Below are positions 9,310-18,258 of a stretch of 64,000 nt of DNA, one piece after another; the first letter of the stretch is position 1, and each line of letters begins with the position of its first letter. The position numbers were made by a program, and so were the translations under genes. The notes beneath the pieces are model-generated. The model made no database searches, had not been told where the DNA came from, and saw only the letters and a list, made by a program, of their open reading frames with translations. Source of the stretch: Gluconobacter wancherniae NBRC 103581. GTDB taxonomy: Bacteria; Pseudomonadota; Alphaproteobacteria; Acetobacterales; Acetobacteraceae. Where the stretch lies: the NCBI RefSeq assembly GCF_007988885.1, contig NZ_BJUZ01000001.1, positions 62,001-126,000 on the forward strand. The letters run 5' to 3'.

Positions 9310-11105
9310 AAACCGTTTTTTCTGCGATTTTGGCGGGCTTGATGTGCAGCTCCGCTCTGGCTGCTCCGGTTTCTACTCCGCTGAGTTCGGCACATGATCC
9401 GCTGGCGTTTGGTCCCGATGCCGTAACGCCGGGCGTTCTCGCCACAGGCCGACATGGAATGGTTGTCTCTGCCCAACATCTCGCATCCGATGTTGGGGCG
9501 AAGATCCTTGCGCAGGGCGGAAATGCCGTCGATGCGGCTGTGGGCGTGGGATATGCGCTTGCGGTGGTGTATCCGGCCGCAGGCAATATCGGTGGTGGCG
9601 GGTTTATGACCCTGCGCCTCATAGATGGTAAAACGATCTTTATCGATTTTCGCGAACACGCTCCCGGCGCAGCCACAGCCACCATGTATCAGGACGCCGC
9701 TGGTAACGTTATTCCTAAGCTGTCTACGGAAGGCTGGAAAGCTGTTGCGGTTCCCGGAACGGTTGCGGGTCTGGATGCGATTCTGACGAAGTGGGGTCGT
9801 CTGCCACGCGCGAAAGTCATGGCTCCGGCGATTGCTCTTGCTCGTGACGGATTTGTGCTGAATGGCGGAGACGCGCAGCTTCTGCATACCTCAACGCCCT
9901 ATTTCCAGAAGGATGTCTATGCGCGTCCGGTCTTCCTGCGCGCAGACGGCACACCGCTTCAGGCAGGTGATCGACTTGTTCAGAAAGAGCTGGCTAACTC
10001 CCTTGAGCTGATCGCGAAGGAAGGCCCGAAGGCATTCTACACAGGGCCGATCGCAGCCGAGATCGCCCGTGCGAGCAAGGAAGGCGGCGGTATTGTACAG
10101 GCGTCCGATCTGGCCAGCTATCATATCCGCTTCCTTGATCCGATTCGCTGCACCTATCGTGGTTATGAAATCGACACAGCCCCCCCGCCGAGCGGCGGCG
10201 GTGTAGCGCTATGCGAAATCCTGAACATTCTCTCAGGATATGACATGCATGCGTTGGGCCTGCACACGGCGTCGTCTGTGCAACGCGAAATCGAAGCGAT
10301 GCGCCATGCCTATTCGGATCGACGTGATCTCGGTGATCCCGCGTTCGTAAGCAATCCAATCGAACACCTGACGGATCCCGGTTACGCGGTACAGGTCCGT
10401 GCTGGCATTCCGCTGGACAAAGCACTCTCGTCGTCTCGCCTCCGTGCTGGAGAAGCGATGCCAGTTGCAGAAGCCGCGGCTGCGCCCGATACACAGGAAA
10501 AGCACGAGACAACGCAGTTCTCCGTTCTGGACAAGAGCGGAATGGCAGTCTCCGCCACTTACACACTTAATGGTTGGTTTGGTGCGGGTGTCATGGGTGG
10601 CCATACGGGCATCTGGATGAACGATGAAATGGACGATTTCTCGGCCAAACCGGGTTCTCCGAACATGTTTGGTATTGTCGGTTCAGCGGCAAATGCGATT
10701 GCACCGGGCAAGACACCCCTGTCGTCCATGTCTCCATCCATCGTCTCGAAGGATGGGCAGGTTGTTATGGTGATTGGCAGCCCGGGTGGCTCCCGTATCC
10801 CCACGATTACACTTTCCGCGATTCTCGGCGTGCTGGATTATGGGCTGGATATCCGGCAGGCGGTCGATCTGCCGCGAATCCATCAGCAGTGGGAACCTAC
10901 AGCTGTCGAAATCGAGCCTGGTGCGCTCACTCCTGATGTTCAGGCGAAGCTGGAATCCGAGGGGTATACCTTCTCCCTGCATCGTCCCTGGGGCCTCGCA
11001 GAAGGCATTCTTGCCAATCAGGCAAGCCTTTCGGCTCATCGTACCGGCCTGCTGTATGGCGCGTCTGATCCACGACATGCGGGTGGTGAAGCAGCAGGCG
11101 AATGA
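9306..11105 (+). CDS. ggt: Gamma-glutamyltransferase (glutathione hydrolase)
   Basis: This 599-residue periplasmic Ntn-hydrolase precursor has a signal peptide (MKTVFSAILAGLMCSSALAA). It would self-cleave before the threonine in ETTQFSV (about T402) to give large and small subunits. It then hydrolyses or transfers the gamma-glutamyl group of glutathione. Other landmarks are GGNAVDAAV near the N-terminus, GGGGFM, PPPSGGGV, and the small-subunit STYTL-like segment SATYTLNGWFGAGV and PLSSMSPSI. It is translationally coupled to map. The SRP RNA gene follows 45 bases downstream. Confidence 0.95.
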   Translation: MKTVFSAILAGLMCSSALAAPVSTPLSSAHDPLAFGPDAVTPGVLATGRHGMVVSAQHLASDVGAKILAQGGNAVDAAVGVGYALAVVYPAAGNIGGGGFMTLRLIDGKTIFIDFREHAPGAATATMYQDAAGNVIPKLSTEGWKAVAVPGTVAGLDAILTKWGRLPRAKVMAPAIALARDGFVLNGGDAQLLHTSTPYFQKDVYARPVFLRADGTPLQAGDRLVQKELANSLELIAKEGPKAFYTGPIAAEIARASKEGGGIVQASDLASYHIRFLDPIRCTYRGYEIDTAPPPSGGGVALCEILNILSGYDMHALGLHTASSVQREIEAMRHAYSDRRDLGDPAFVSNPIEHLTDPGYAVQVRAGIPLDKALSSSRLRAGEAMPVAEAAAAPDTQEKHETTQFSVLDKSGMAVSATYTLNGWFGAGVMGGHTGIWMNDEMDDFSAKPGSPNMFGIVGSAANAIAPGKTPLSSMSPSIVSKDGQVVMVIGSPGGSRIPTITLSAILGVLDYGLDIRQAVDLPRIHQQWEPTAVEIEPGALTPDVQAKLESEGYTFSLHRPWGLAEGILANQASLSAHRTGLLYGASDPRHAGGEAAGE

Positions 11106-11149
11106 TAGGGGGTTGCCAAATACCCCCGTCTGCATGCTAGGAGGGCGCC

Positions 11150-11245
11150 GGGAGGTCGGCTTTGGACGGATACCTTGCCAACCCGGTCAGGTCCGGAAGG
11201 AAGCAGCCGCAGTGAGTTTTATCCGGGTCGAATGTCCGGCCTCCC
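11150..11245 (+). ncRNA. ffs: Signal recognition particle RNA (small bacterial 4.5S type)
   Basis: The sequence contains the universal SRP domain IV hairpin: the GGTCAGGTCCGGAAGGAAGC core around 11184-11204 with the asymmetric internal loop and the GGAA tetraloop. Its ends pair as a long stem: GGGAGGTCGG at 11150-11159 against the complementary CCGGCCTCCC at 11236-11245. The length of about 96 nt matches the small SRP RNA. It binds Ffh and directs co-translational membrane targeting. The location just upstream of dnaX is common in alphaproteobacteria. The exact mature ends are approximate. Confidence 0.95.
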
Positions 11246-11354
11246 ACCTCACACAGCCGAGCGGGCGCACAGGGATCGCACTATGCGGTCAGCGCCCCGG
11301 CCTTGACCGACAGGGCGAGGTCTTTTTTCTCTGCTCTGACGGTTTTCCGATTTC

Positions 11355-13301
11355 ATGAACGACGCAAATGATGATCTGCCCATCCCGCCCGAAAGCGGCG
11401 GTGGCTTCTTTTCCGATGCTCCGGCGCCTGTTCCGGTCGTGGCGGAGGCCGTTCCATATCGCGTTCTTGCTCGTAAATACCGGCCCCAGAACTTTGATGA
11501 CCTGATTGGTCAGGATGCGCTCGTGCGTATCCTGCGCCGTGCATTCGAGCTCAATCGCGTTGCTCACGCCTTCATGCTGACGGGCGTACGTGGTGTCGGC
11601 AAGACGACTACAGCCCGAATTATCGCGCGTGCACTCAACTGTATCGGGCCAGACGGCAACGGTGGCCCGACTGCTGACCCATGCGGTGTTTGCGCAAACT
11701 GCACGGCTATCCTCGCAGACCGCCATCCCGATGTTCTTGAAATGGACGCTGCCTCCCGCACGGGCGTTGACGACGTGCGTGAGATTATTGAGGCCACCCG
11801 TTTCCGGCCAATGCAGGCACGTATGAAAGTCTTCGTCATCGACGAAGTGCACATGCTGTCGCGCAATGCCTTCAATGCTTTGCTCAAGACGCTTGAGGAG
11901 CCGCCAAGCCAGGTTACGTTCATTTTTGCCACGACGGAGCTGCGTAAGGTGCCAGTGACGGTGCTGTCGCGTTGCCAAAGGTTTGACCTGCGTCGTGTGC
12001 CCCAGAACATGCTGGCGGAGCATTTCGGTCGTATCGCTATTAAGGAGGGCACAACGCTTTCCGAGGATGCTCTCGCATTGATTGCTCGCGCGGCCGATGG
12101 TTCGGTGCGTGATGGTCTGTCGCTGCTCGATCAGGCGATCGCTCAGGGTGCAAGCGGCGCTGATGCGGTTGCGGACATGCTTGGCCTTGCTGATCGCGGT
12201 TTGATCTTTGACCTTGTGGAAGCCGTAATGGGAGGACGTGCAGCAGAAGCTCTGCACATCACCGATCAGGCTTATGCGCGAGGGGCCGATCTAGGTGTGG
12301 TTTTGCAGGATCTACTCGATCTTTTGCATCTGATATCACGCCTGAAAGCGATACCTGCATTGCGTGAGGGGCGCGAATTGCCTGAGGCAGAGCGTGTCCG
12401 TGGAAGCGCGCTGGCGGATCGGCTTTCCAATACTGTCCTCGGACGTGCATGGCAGATTCTGCTCAAGGGCGTGGGTGAGGTTGAGAGCGCTCCTGATCGT
12501 CGGCAGGCGGCCGAGATGGTTCTCATCCGGCTATGCCATGCCAGCCTTCTTCCAACGCCCGATCGGTTGATCCGTCAATTGACTGAGGGGGGGGCAGACC
12601 TGTCCGCTCCGGCTGTCTCTGCGCCATCTGGCGGTGGCGCTGCGCATTCCAGCCAGCGAGACAGTACGGTTCATGCTGTGCAGTCCTCGTCTTTTACGAG
12701 TGGGCCATCTGGAGATGGCGGCCCGAGGGCGCATGTCCGGCTCGTGGCAAATGGTGGCGCGCTTATAGAGCCCGGCATTGATCTTGCGATGCCTGTCGTC
12801 TTGCCGGAACCAGAGCCTGAGGTATTGCCGTCGCCCCGGACATGGCGGGAAATGGTGGCAATGGTTGCGCGCGAGCGTGAAGCATTATTGCATGGTGTTC
12901 TGCGGCATTCGGCCCATCTGGTGCGCTTTGCGCCGCCAGAGGTGGAGTTGCGGATCGTCGATGTTGCTGCCCGGGCAGATCGCCGGCTGCAGCAATTGCT
13001 TGATCGTGTCTATCCGGGAGAGTGGCAGGTTATTGCTTCCACTCTTGAAGGCGAGCCTACATTAGACGAGCAGGGCGCCGAGGTTGTCGCGATCAATCAG
13101 GCCAGCGCAGAGGTCCATCCGCTTGTCGTAGCGATTTTGAACGCTTTTCCGGGCGCGCGGATCGGTGAAGTTCAGGACCACTCTCTTGACGATTATGGTT
13201 TGCCCCCCGAAATCACGACGCAGCTCGGGGAGGATAGCCCTCCCGATCTTGAATTTGCGCCGTATGACGCGGATGCGATTGACGAAGACGATCTGAACTA
13301 A
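11355..13301 (+). CDS. dnaX: DNA polymerase III subunit tau/gamma
   Basis: This is the 648-residue clamp-loader ATPase. Walker A is at residues ~77-84 (GVRGVGKT). The zinc-binding cysteines are C96, C110, C113 and C116 (NCIGPDG...CGVCANC). DEVHMLS (Walker B) and the SRC sensor ([11 protein letters not shown]) follow. Domains I-III end near residue 400, followed by a Pro/Ser/Gly-rich linker and a tau C-terminal region that contacts DnaB and the polymerase. A run of eight Gs (12587-12594) sits at the domain III/linker border, where other bacteria make the short gamma form. The gene is followed after 16 bases by ybaB, with its own AGGAG ribosome-binding site. Confidence 0.97.
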   Translation: MNDANDDLPIPPESGGGFFSDAPAPVPVVAEAVPYRVLARKYRPQNFDDLIGQDALVRILRRAFELNRVAHAFMLTGVRGVGKTTTARIIARALNCIGPDGNGGPTADPCGVCANCTAILADRHPDVLEMDAASRTGVDDVREIIEATRFRPMQARMKVFVIDEVHMLSRNAFNALLKTLEEPPSQVTFIFATTELRKVPVTVLSRCQRFDLRRVPQNMLAEHFGRIAIKEGTTLSEDALALIARAADGSVRDGLSLLDQAIAQGASGADAVADMLGLADRGLIFDLVEAVMGGRAAEALHITDQAYARGADLGVVLQDLLDLLHLISRLKAIPALREGRELPEAERVRGSALADRLSNTVLGRAWQILLKGVGEVESAPDRRQAAEMVLIRLCHASLLPTPDRLIRQLTEGGADLSAPAVSAPSGGGAAHSSQRDSTVHAVQSSSFTSGPSGDGGPRAHVRLVANGGALIEPGIDLAMPVVLPEPEPEVLPSPRTWREMVAMVAREREALLHGVLRHSAHLVRFAPPEVELRIVDVAARADRRLQQLLDRVYPGEWQVIASTLEGEPTLDEQGAEVVAINQASAEVHPLVVAILNAFPGARIGEVQDHSLDDYGLPPEITTQLGEDSPPDLEFAPYDADAIDEDDLN

Positions 13302-13317
13302 AGACGCAGGAGTGGTT

Positions 13318-13641
13318 ATGAAGAACCTTGCAGGATTGATGAAGCAGGCCAGCCAAATGCAGGCGAAGATGGAAGAGGCTCAGAACAGCCTTGCAGGTCT
13401 TGTCGTTAGTGGTACGGCTGGTGCTGGTCTTGTGACCCTGACCCTTACGGGCAAAGGCGAAATGAAAGGCCTCAAGATCGATCCAAAACTGGCTGACCCT
13501 TCAGAAATGGAGATGCTGCAGGATCTGATCGTCGCAGCCTATACGGATGCCAAAAACAAGGCAGAAGCTGCCAGTTCGGAAGAAATGCGCAAGGTGACGG
13601 GTGGCTTGGATCTACCGCCTGGCCTGAAGCTGCCATTCTGA
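13318..13641 (+). CDS. YbaB/EbfC family nucleoid-associated protein
   Basis: This small 107-residue dimeric DNA-binding protein has the family pattern: a Met/Gln-rich N-terminal helix ([16 protein letters not shown]), a central beta sheet ([22 protein letters not shown]) and a C-terminal helix ending in [18 protein letters not shown] six bases upstream is in frame, but the ATG at 13318 sits at the right distance from the Shine-Dalgarno GCAGGAG (13306-13312). The dnaX-ybaB-recR order is one of the most conserved bacterial gene strings and implies a role near DNA repair or replication. Confidence 0.95.
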   Translation: MKNLAGLMKQASQMQAKMEEAQNSLAGLVVSGTAGAGLVTLTLTGKGEMKGLKIDPKLADPSEMEMLQDLIVAAYTDAKNKAEAASSEEMRKVTGGLDLPPGLKLPF

Positions 13642-13666
13642 TCTCAGGCGGAGCGAGGCTGGGCGT

Positions 13667-14263
13667 ATGATGGCCGGGAACGACATAGAGCAGCTGATTT
13701 CCATGCTTTCCCGGCTTCCGGGGCTCGGTCCACGATCGGCCCGGCGTGCGGCTCTTAGCCTTCTGCGCCAGCCAGAAGCCCGCATGTTGCCTCTGGCGAG
13801 GATCATGGAGAGTGCGGCACGTACGGTCAGGACGTGTTCGCGCTGCGGTAATCTCGATAACCATGATCCGTGTTCCATCTGTACGGATAGCCACCGTGAT
13901 CAGGGGTTGATCTGTGTGGTCGAAACGGTGGGGGATCTCTGGGCGCTTGAGCGTTCGGGGATTCATCGTGGTGTCTATCAGGTTCTGGGTGGAACACTCT
14001 CTGCGCTCGCAGGCCTCGGTCCGGATGACCTCAATGTCGCGTCGCTGCTGGATCGGGTGGGCGAGGGGAATGTCCGGGAAGTTATTCTTGCTCTTGGCGC
14101 AACGGTTGAGGGTGCCACGACAGCACACTGGTTGCAGGAGCGTCTTGCGCCGAGCGGTGTTGTTGTGACACGTGTCGGTCACGGTGTTCCGATGGGCGGT
14201 GCGCTGGATGTTCTGGACGATGGCACTTTGGCCGCAGCTCTTACAGCAAGGCGATCAATGTGA
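13667..14263 (+). CDS. recR: Recombination mediator protein RecR
   Basis: This 198-residue protein acts with RecF and RecO to load RecA on gapped DNA. It has the N-terminal helix-hairpin-helix (LSRLPGLGPRSARRAAL), then a four-cysteine zinc motif (C57, C60, C69, C72). A Toprim domain follows with VVET and a later DVLDDGTL segment. Two adjacent ATG codons (13667, 13670) are possible starts. The stop overlaps the GTG start of the following SDR gene, indicating translational coupling. Confidence 0.96.
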   Translation: MMAGNDIEQLISMLSRLPGLGPRSARRAALSLLRQPEARMLPLARIMESAARTVRTCSRCGNLDNHDPCSICTDSHRDQGLICVVETVGDLWALERSGIHRGVYQVLGGTLSALAGLGPDDLNVASLLDRVGEGNVREVILALGATVEGATTAHWLQERLAPSGVVVTRVGHGVPMGGALDVLDDGTLAAALTARRSM

Positions 14264-15018
14264 TTTCTGATCGCGTTCCAAGGGTTGCTCTGGTTACCGG
14301 AGGCGCGAAGCGTGTTGGTCGGGCGCTAGTGAAAATGCTTGCTGAGCAGGGATTTTCGGTTGCGATCCATTTCCGCAATAGCAGGGTGGAAGCTGAAGCG
14401 CTTCTTACAGAAATTGGCGGAAAGGGCTGCGTTCTTGACGCGGACCTCGCGCGAGAAGAAGAAGTTGCATCGCTGGTCTCGCGTGCTGAGACTGCTCTGG
14501 GGCCCTTAGGTATCCTGATCAACAATGCGTCCACGTTCGAACGTGACGAGATGTCTGATGCGACGCGTGAGAGTTGGGATCAGCATCTGGAATCCAATCT
14601 CCGTGCACCCTTCGTGCTGTCGCAGGAAATGGCGCGGCGTTTGCCGGAAGGCGCCGAAGGGCTGATTCTCAATCTTCTTGATCAGCGTGTCTGGAATCTG
14701 ACGCCACATTTTGTGAGCTATACAGTGTCAAAGAGTGGCCTGTGGGCGCTCACACAGAGTATGTCTCTCGCTTTTGCCCCCCGGATTCGCGTGAATGCTA
14801 TCGGCCCGGGGCCTGTTCTGCCTGCTGCCAGACAGACGCAGGAACAGTTCGATGAGATGTGTCTGAAAACGCCTTTGAAACGCTCCGCTCCGCCAGAGGA
14901 AATCGCTCAGGGTGCGCTCGCGCTATTCTCTCTACCGTCCGTAACAGGGCAGATGTTGGCCATGGACGCCGGGCAGCACCTCAACTGGGGTGCTCCGGGT
15001 GCTCCACCCTCAATCTGA
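14260..15018 (+). CDS. Short-chain dehydrogenase, FolM/pteridine-reductase-like
   Basis: This 252-residue classical SDR has the glycine-rich TGGAKRVGRAL motif. The arginine in the TGxxxR-x-G variant is typical of pteridine reductases and FolM. It also has the NNAS motif and the active-site Y-x3-K (SYTVSKSGL). FolM reduces dihydromonapterin or dihydrofolate with NADPH, so a role in pterin metabolism is the best guess but not proven here. Translation starts at GTG (14260) inside the recR stop region. The 3' end overlaps the convergent chorismate-lyase-like gene by nine bases. Confidence 0.82.
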   Translation: MISDRVPRVALVTGGAKRVGRALVKMLAEQGFSVAIHFRNSRVEAEALLTEIGGKGCVLDADLAREEEVASLVSRAETALGPLGILINNASTFERDEMSDATRESWDQHLESNLRAPFVLSQEMARRLPEGAEGLILNLLDQRVWNLTPHFVSYTVSKSGLWALTQSMSLAFAPRIRVNAIGPGPVLPAARQTQEQFDEMCLKTPLKRSAPPEEIAQGALALFSLPSVTGQMLAMDAGQHLNWGAPGAPPSI

Positions 15019-15609
15019 ATTGATGTGGCTTTTCAGGGCTGCTGGCGTGTAATTTTCAACGACCAGTGCAATCGGAGCATGATCCGAAGCTCTCAGAAGT
15101 AGAGCGCGGTTTTCCAGAACTATTTTGGACGAGGGTTCTGGAACGATGGATTCCAGAAGCTTTCGATGAAAATGCGTCTCATGGACTGCGCGTCCGAACG
15201 GGGTGTCGGTTTCCGTAAGAAGACGGTTCATCTCGCCCGTCAGGCGTGAAGGAACATACCAGTTCCATGCATCTGACAGCACAGTTCCGCCGCACATCAG
15301 GCGAACGTGCCGCGTGACGATATCATGCACGGAAGTAACGCCGAGACTTGATACAATATCTGGAGAAGGAAAATCCGTAACCGGAAGCCGAATGACCCGG
15401 ATCGGAACGGGACATGCTGCCTGCAGGACTGCTGTCGCGCTTGGACGACTGTTGAGGCGCGCCCGCAATGCACATACGTCTGCACTGTGCCGGGGTGAGG
15501 GGTCTCCTTCCGGCACAGTACAGCCGCTGAGGGCCGTCAGAAAGACGGCCGTGCGGACAACGTCAGTTGTCGTCGCGATCGTCTTTGTCGGTCGTGACTT
15601 CGATGTCAT
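15010..15609 (-). CDS. UbiC/DUF98-like putative chorismate lyase, possible lipoprotein
   Basis: This protein is about 199 residues. The C-terminal ~110 residues line up well with chorismate pyruvate-lyase: a WYVPSRLTGEMNRLL segment, the TPFGR turn, and a strand set LENRALLLRASDHAPIALVVENY. UbiC makes 4-hydroxybenzoate for ubiquinone. The N-terminus is odd. The only in-frame ATGs lie inside the upstream FYDLN-acid gene. From the ATG at 15609 the protein would overlap that gene by 47 bases and carry a lipobox-like FLTALSGC. A GTG just after that cysteine would give a shorter cytoplasmic enzyme. The start is therefore unsettled. The gene appears to be co-transcribed with the FYDLN gene. Confidence 0.72.
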   Translation of the reverse strand: MTSKSRPTKTIATTTDVVRTAVFLTALSGCTVPEGDPSPRHSADVCALRARLNSRPSATAVLQAACPVPIRVIRLPVTDFPSPDIVSSLGVTSVHDIVTRHVRLMCGGTVLSDAWNWYVPSRLTGEMNRLLTETDTPFGRAVHETHFHRKLLESIVPEPSSKIVLENRALLLRASDHAPIALVVENYTPAALKSHINSD

Positions 15610-15889
15610 TGCTGAGATCGTCATCATCATCAAGATCGTCGGCAGCTTCGATTACGTCGTCATCGTCGTCACCGTCTGTGTCGAGATCGACGTCGTCTTC
15701 GTGCTCATTCTCGGACTTTTTCAGGTCCTTGATTTCAGGTAGCGGTTCTTCGCTACGCTTGAGACGATTGATGTCCGACGGCTGGGTGGTGCCGCATTTC
15801 GGGCACACCGCTGGAGCGCGGTTCAGATCATAAAAGCGCGCGTTGCACTCAACGCATGTGCGTTTAAGACCGAGATCGGGTTTTGCCAT
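15563..15889 (-). CDS. FYDLN-acid domain protein (TIGR02300 family)
   Basis: This is a 108-residue alphaproteobacterial protein of unknown function. The N-terminus carries a zinc-ribbon-like CxxC pair (C14VEC, then CPKCG) flanking the family motif RFYDLNR. The second half is almost entirely Asp/Glu (DDDDDV, DLDDDDD), hence the family name. The start at MAKPDLG (15889) is the conserved one; 16 further upstream codons are open but not conserved. It is divergent from aroA, a neighbourhood seen widely in alphaproteobacteria. The long open frames on the opposite strand here are by-products of the Asp codon repeats. Confidence 0.93.
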   Translation of the reverse strand: MAKPDLGLKRTCVECNARFYDLNRAPAVCPKCGTTQPSDINRLKRSEEPLPEIKDLKKSENEHEDDVDLDTDGDDDDDVIEAADDLDDDDDLSNDIEVTTDKDDRDDN

Positions 15890-16028
15890 GTTGCGGGAGC
15901 CTGCCAATGCCACGAAAGAGGAAGCGGGCCATGCCATCTTGTTTCCGCTGTGTCAAACCTGAAAACGTTCTTTATCAGAATGGCTCGCCTCTTTTACAGA
16001 CGATTGACAGCGGCTGACTGCCTCCGCA

Positions 16029-17369
16029 ATGAACGTCTTTATGCAATCCACACGCCCCCTGACCGTCTCCGCGTCCCTACAGGGACTTTCCGGCCATACA
16101 CGCGTTCCCGGTGACAAGTCGATCAGTCATCGTTCGCTGATGCTGGCAGCTCTCGCCGAAGGTACGACGCAGGTCCGTGGCCTTCTGGAAGGCGAAGACG
16201 TGCTGCGTACGGCAGATGCCATGCGCGCGCTGGGTGCCAGAATCACGAGTGATGAAAAAGGTTGGACGATCGAAGGTAAGGGCGTGGGCCAGCTCAGCGA
16301 GCCGGCAGACGTTCTGGATATGGGCAATTCGGGTACGGCAGCACGCCTGCTGTCCGGTATTTTGGCCTCTCATCCATTTACGAGCATCATGACCGGAGAT
16401 GCTTCTTTGCGTTCGCGCCCGATGCGTCGGGTCACCGATCCCTTGTCTGGAACGGGTGCCCAGTTTTTGACGCGCGATGGTGGCCGTCTGCCGATGGCGA
16501 TCAAGGGCACAGGTACTGCAACGCCACTGTCCTACCGTCTCCCGGTTGCTTCTGCGCAGGTGAAGTCCGCGATCTTGCTCGCGGGCCTGAACGCACAGGG
16601 ACGCACGGTTGTCGAGGAACCTGTGGCGACGCGTGACCATACGGAAAATATGCTGCGTCATTTTGGCGTCACGGTTGATGTCTCGCCCCTTGAGGGGGGT
16701 GGACGCCGAATCGAGCTGACGGGACCGACGCGTTTGTCGGCACGTGATGTCATCGTGCCAGGCGATCCATCTTCTGCCGCTTTCCCACTGGTGGCAGCAC
16801 TGCTCATACCAGGTTCGGATATCGTCATCGAAGGCGTAGGTCTTAATCCGCTCCGTACCGGTCTTTTCACTACGCTGCTGGAAATGGGTGCCGATCTTAC
16901 GATCGAGAACGAGCGGATCGAAGGTGGCGAGAAGGTTGGGGACCTACATGCGCGCGGCAGTCATCTGAAGGGCGTGGACGTGCCTGCTGATCGTGCTCCC
17001 TCAATGATTGACGAATACCCCGTACTGGCAGTTGCCTGCGCTTATGCCGAAGGTCCATCCCGCCTGCGCGGGCTGGAAGAACTGCGCGTGAAAGAAAGTG
17101 ACCGTCTGGCCGCTACAGTCGCGCTGCTTGAGGCGAATGGTGCGCGTGTTGATGTTGAAGGTGATGACGTCATCGTTGCTGGGCGGAGCGGAACTCTTGG
17201 TGGTGGCATTGTGCGTACGCACATGGATCATCGTTTGGCCATGAGTGCTGTTGTGCTAGGTTTGGCTGCAGACCGTGCCGTGCAGATTGACGATACTGCG
17301 TTTATTGAAACCAGCTTCCCCGGCTTCGTCGATCTGATGAATGCTCTGGGTGCCGGAATCGAGGCGTGA
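16029..17369 (+). CDS. aroA: 3-phosphoshikimate 1-carboxyvinyltransferase (EPSP synthase, class II-like)
   Basis: This 446-residue enzyme joins phosphoenolpyruvate to shikimate-3-phosphate in aromatic amino-acid synthesis. Motifs include PGDKSISHRSLML, GNSGTAARLLSG, RPMRRVTDPL, SAQVKSAILLAGL, RDHTENML, DRAPSMIDEYP and LRVKESDRL. The spacing and wording resemble the Agrobacterium CP4 (class II) enzyme more than the E. coli one. However, the glycine that CP4 replaces with alanine is retained (GNSGT). Translation may start at ATG 16029 or 16041. The TGA overlaps the GTG start of cmk. Confidence 0.97.
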   Translation: MNVFMQSTRPLTVSASLQGLSGHTRVPGDKSISHRSLMLAALAEGTTQVRGLLEGEDVLRTADAMRALGARITSDEKGWTIEGKGVGQLSEPADVLDMGNSGTAARLLSGILASHPFTSIMTGDASLRSRPMRRVTDPLSGTGAQFLTRDGGRLPMAIKGTGTATPLSYRLPVASAQVKSAILLAGLNAQGRTVVEEPVATRDHTENMLRHFGVTVDVSPLEGGGRRIELTGPTRLSARDVIVPGDPSSAAFPLVAALLIPGSDIVIEGVGLNPLRTGLFTTLLEMGADLTIENERIEGGEKVGDLHARGSHLKGVDVPADRAPSMIDEYPVLAVACAYAEGPSRLRGLEELRVKESDRLAATVALLEANGARVDVEGDDVIVAGRSGTLGGGIVRTHMDHRLAMSAVVLGLAADRAVQIDDTAFIETSFPGFVDLMNALGAGIEA

Positions 17370-18010
17370 ATTCCATGCGCCGACTGGTGATCGCGGTCGA
17401 TGGACCTGCTGCGGCAGGAAAGGGGACCCTGGCTAAGGCGCTGGCAGCACGGCTGGCTCTTCCCTATCTGGACACTGGCCTGCTGTATCGTGCCGTGGCC
17501 CGACGTATGATCAACGCTGGCCTCGACCCTGCGGGAGACGCCTCCAAAGAGGCAACTGCCCTTTTGCAGGAAGATCTTGCACGCACGGACCTTCGTGTAC
17601 CCGAAGTTGATCGGGGTGCTTCTTTGGTTGCAGCTCAGCCTGCAGTTCGCCACGCATTGTTGGAACGCCAGAGGGTGTTCGCAGCGCAGACAGGTGCTGT
17701 GGTTGATGGAAGAGACATCGGCACGGTGGTTTTTCCGGATGCCGATGTGAAATTTTTCATCACGGCTTCTCCGCAGGCGCGTGCGCTCAGGCGGCACCGG
17801 CAGACGCAGGGTGAGAAGGTACTGGATGGCGAAGCTCTTGCTGTGGCGGTAGCAGAAATTACGGAACGCGACGCGCGCGACTCTTCGCGTGAAACGGCGC
17901 CTCTGCTGGAAGCCCCTGACGCTATCCGGATCGAAACAGACACGCTAAGCGCTGCCGAAGTGCTGGAAAAGGCATGCAAGATCATAAGCGAGCGGTGTTC
18001 AGTGGCATAA
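17366..18010 (+). CDS. cmk: Cytidylate kinase
   Basis: This 214-residue P-loop kinase converts CMP/dCMP to CDP/dCDP. It shows GPAAAGKGTLAKALA (Walker A), YLDTGLLYRAV, the VVDGRDIGTVVFPDA motif and RDARDSSRETAPL. The start is either GTG 17366, overlapping the aroA stop, or ATG 17375 three codons later. The aroA-cmk-rpsA order is the same as in many proteobacteria. Confidence 0.96.
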   Translation: MNSMRRLVIAVDGPAAAGKGTLAKALAARLALPYLDTGLLYRAVARRMINAGLDPAGDASKEATALLQEDLARTDLRVPEVDRGASLVAAQPAVRHALLERQRVFAAQTGAVVDGRDIGTVVFPDADVKFFITASPQARALRRHRQTQGEKVLDGEALAVAVAEITERDARDSSRETAPLLEAPDAIRIETDTLSAAEVLEKACKIISERCSVA

Positions 18011-18047
18011 TCGCCGGGGAAACCTTGGGGATAAGTCGCGTTTTGTG

Positions 18048-18085
18048 TTGACAGCGGCCCCCTCTAGGGTGTTGGTGCCATACAT
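18048..18085 (+). promoter_or_regulatory. Candidate rpsA promoter/leader region
   Basis: The 248-base gap between cmk and rpsA holds a consensus -35 hexamer TTGACA at 18048-18053 but no convincing -10 at 16-18 bases spacing. A promoter for rpsA is expected here because S1 is made in large amounts and its leader is usually autoregulated. I see no other gene in the gap. Confidence 0.35.
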
Positions 18086-18258
18086 CGTCTGGTGCCCTGT
18101 AGTAACCGGCGTGGTCCTGCATGCGGAGTGTGTGCGGATCGTTCTCTCAACAGACCCGATCTGACCGTATCGGCAGCGGGGAGTCGTCACGCTTTTCAGC
18201 ATGGCGCAGGCATGGACGTCCGGAGATATTCTGGAAGTCCGGGAATGCTAGATTTCAC

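Noticed and set aside
15567-15833. Long Ser/Arg-rich open frames opposite the FYDLN-acid gene
   Set aside because: They are generated by the GAT/GAC repeat codons of the acidic tail read on the other strand; no homology, no ribosome site.
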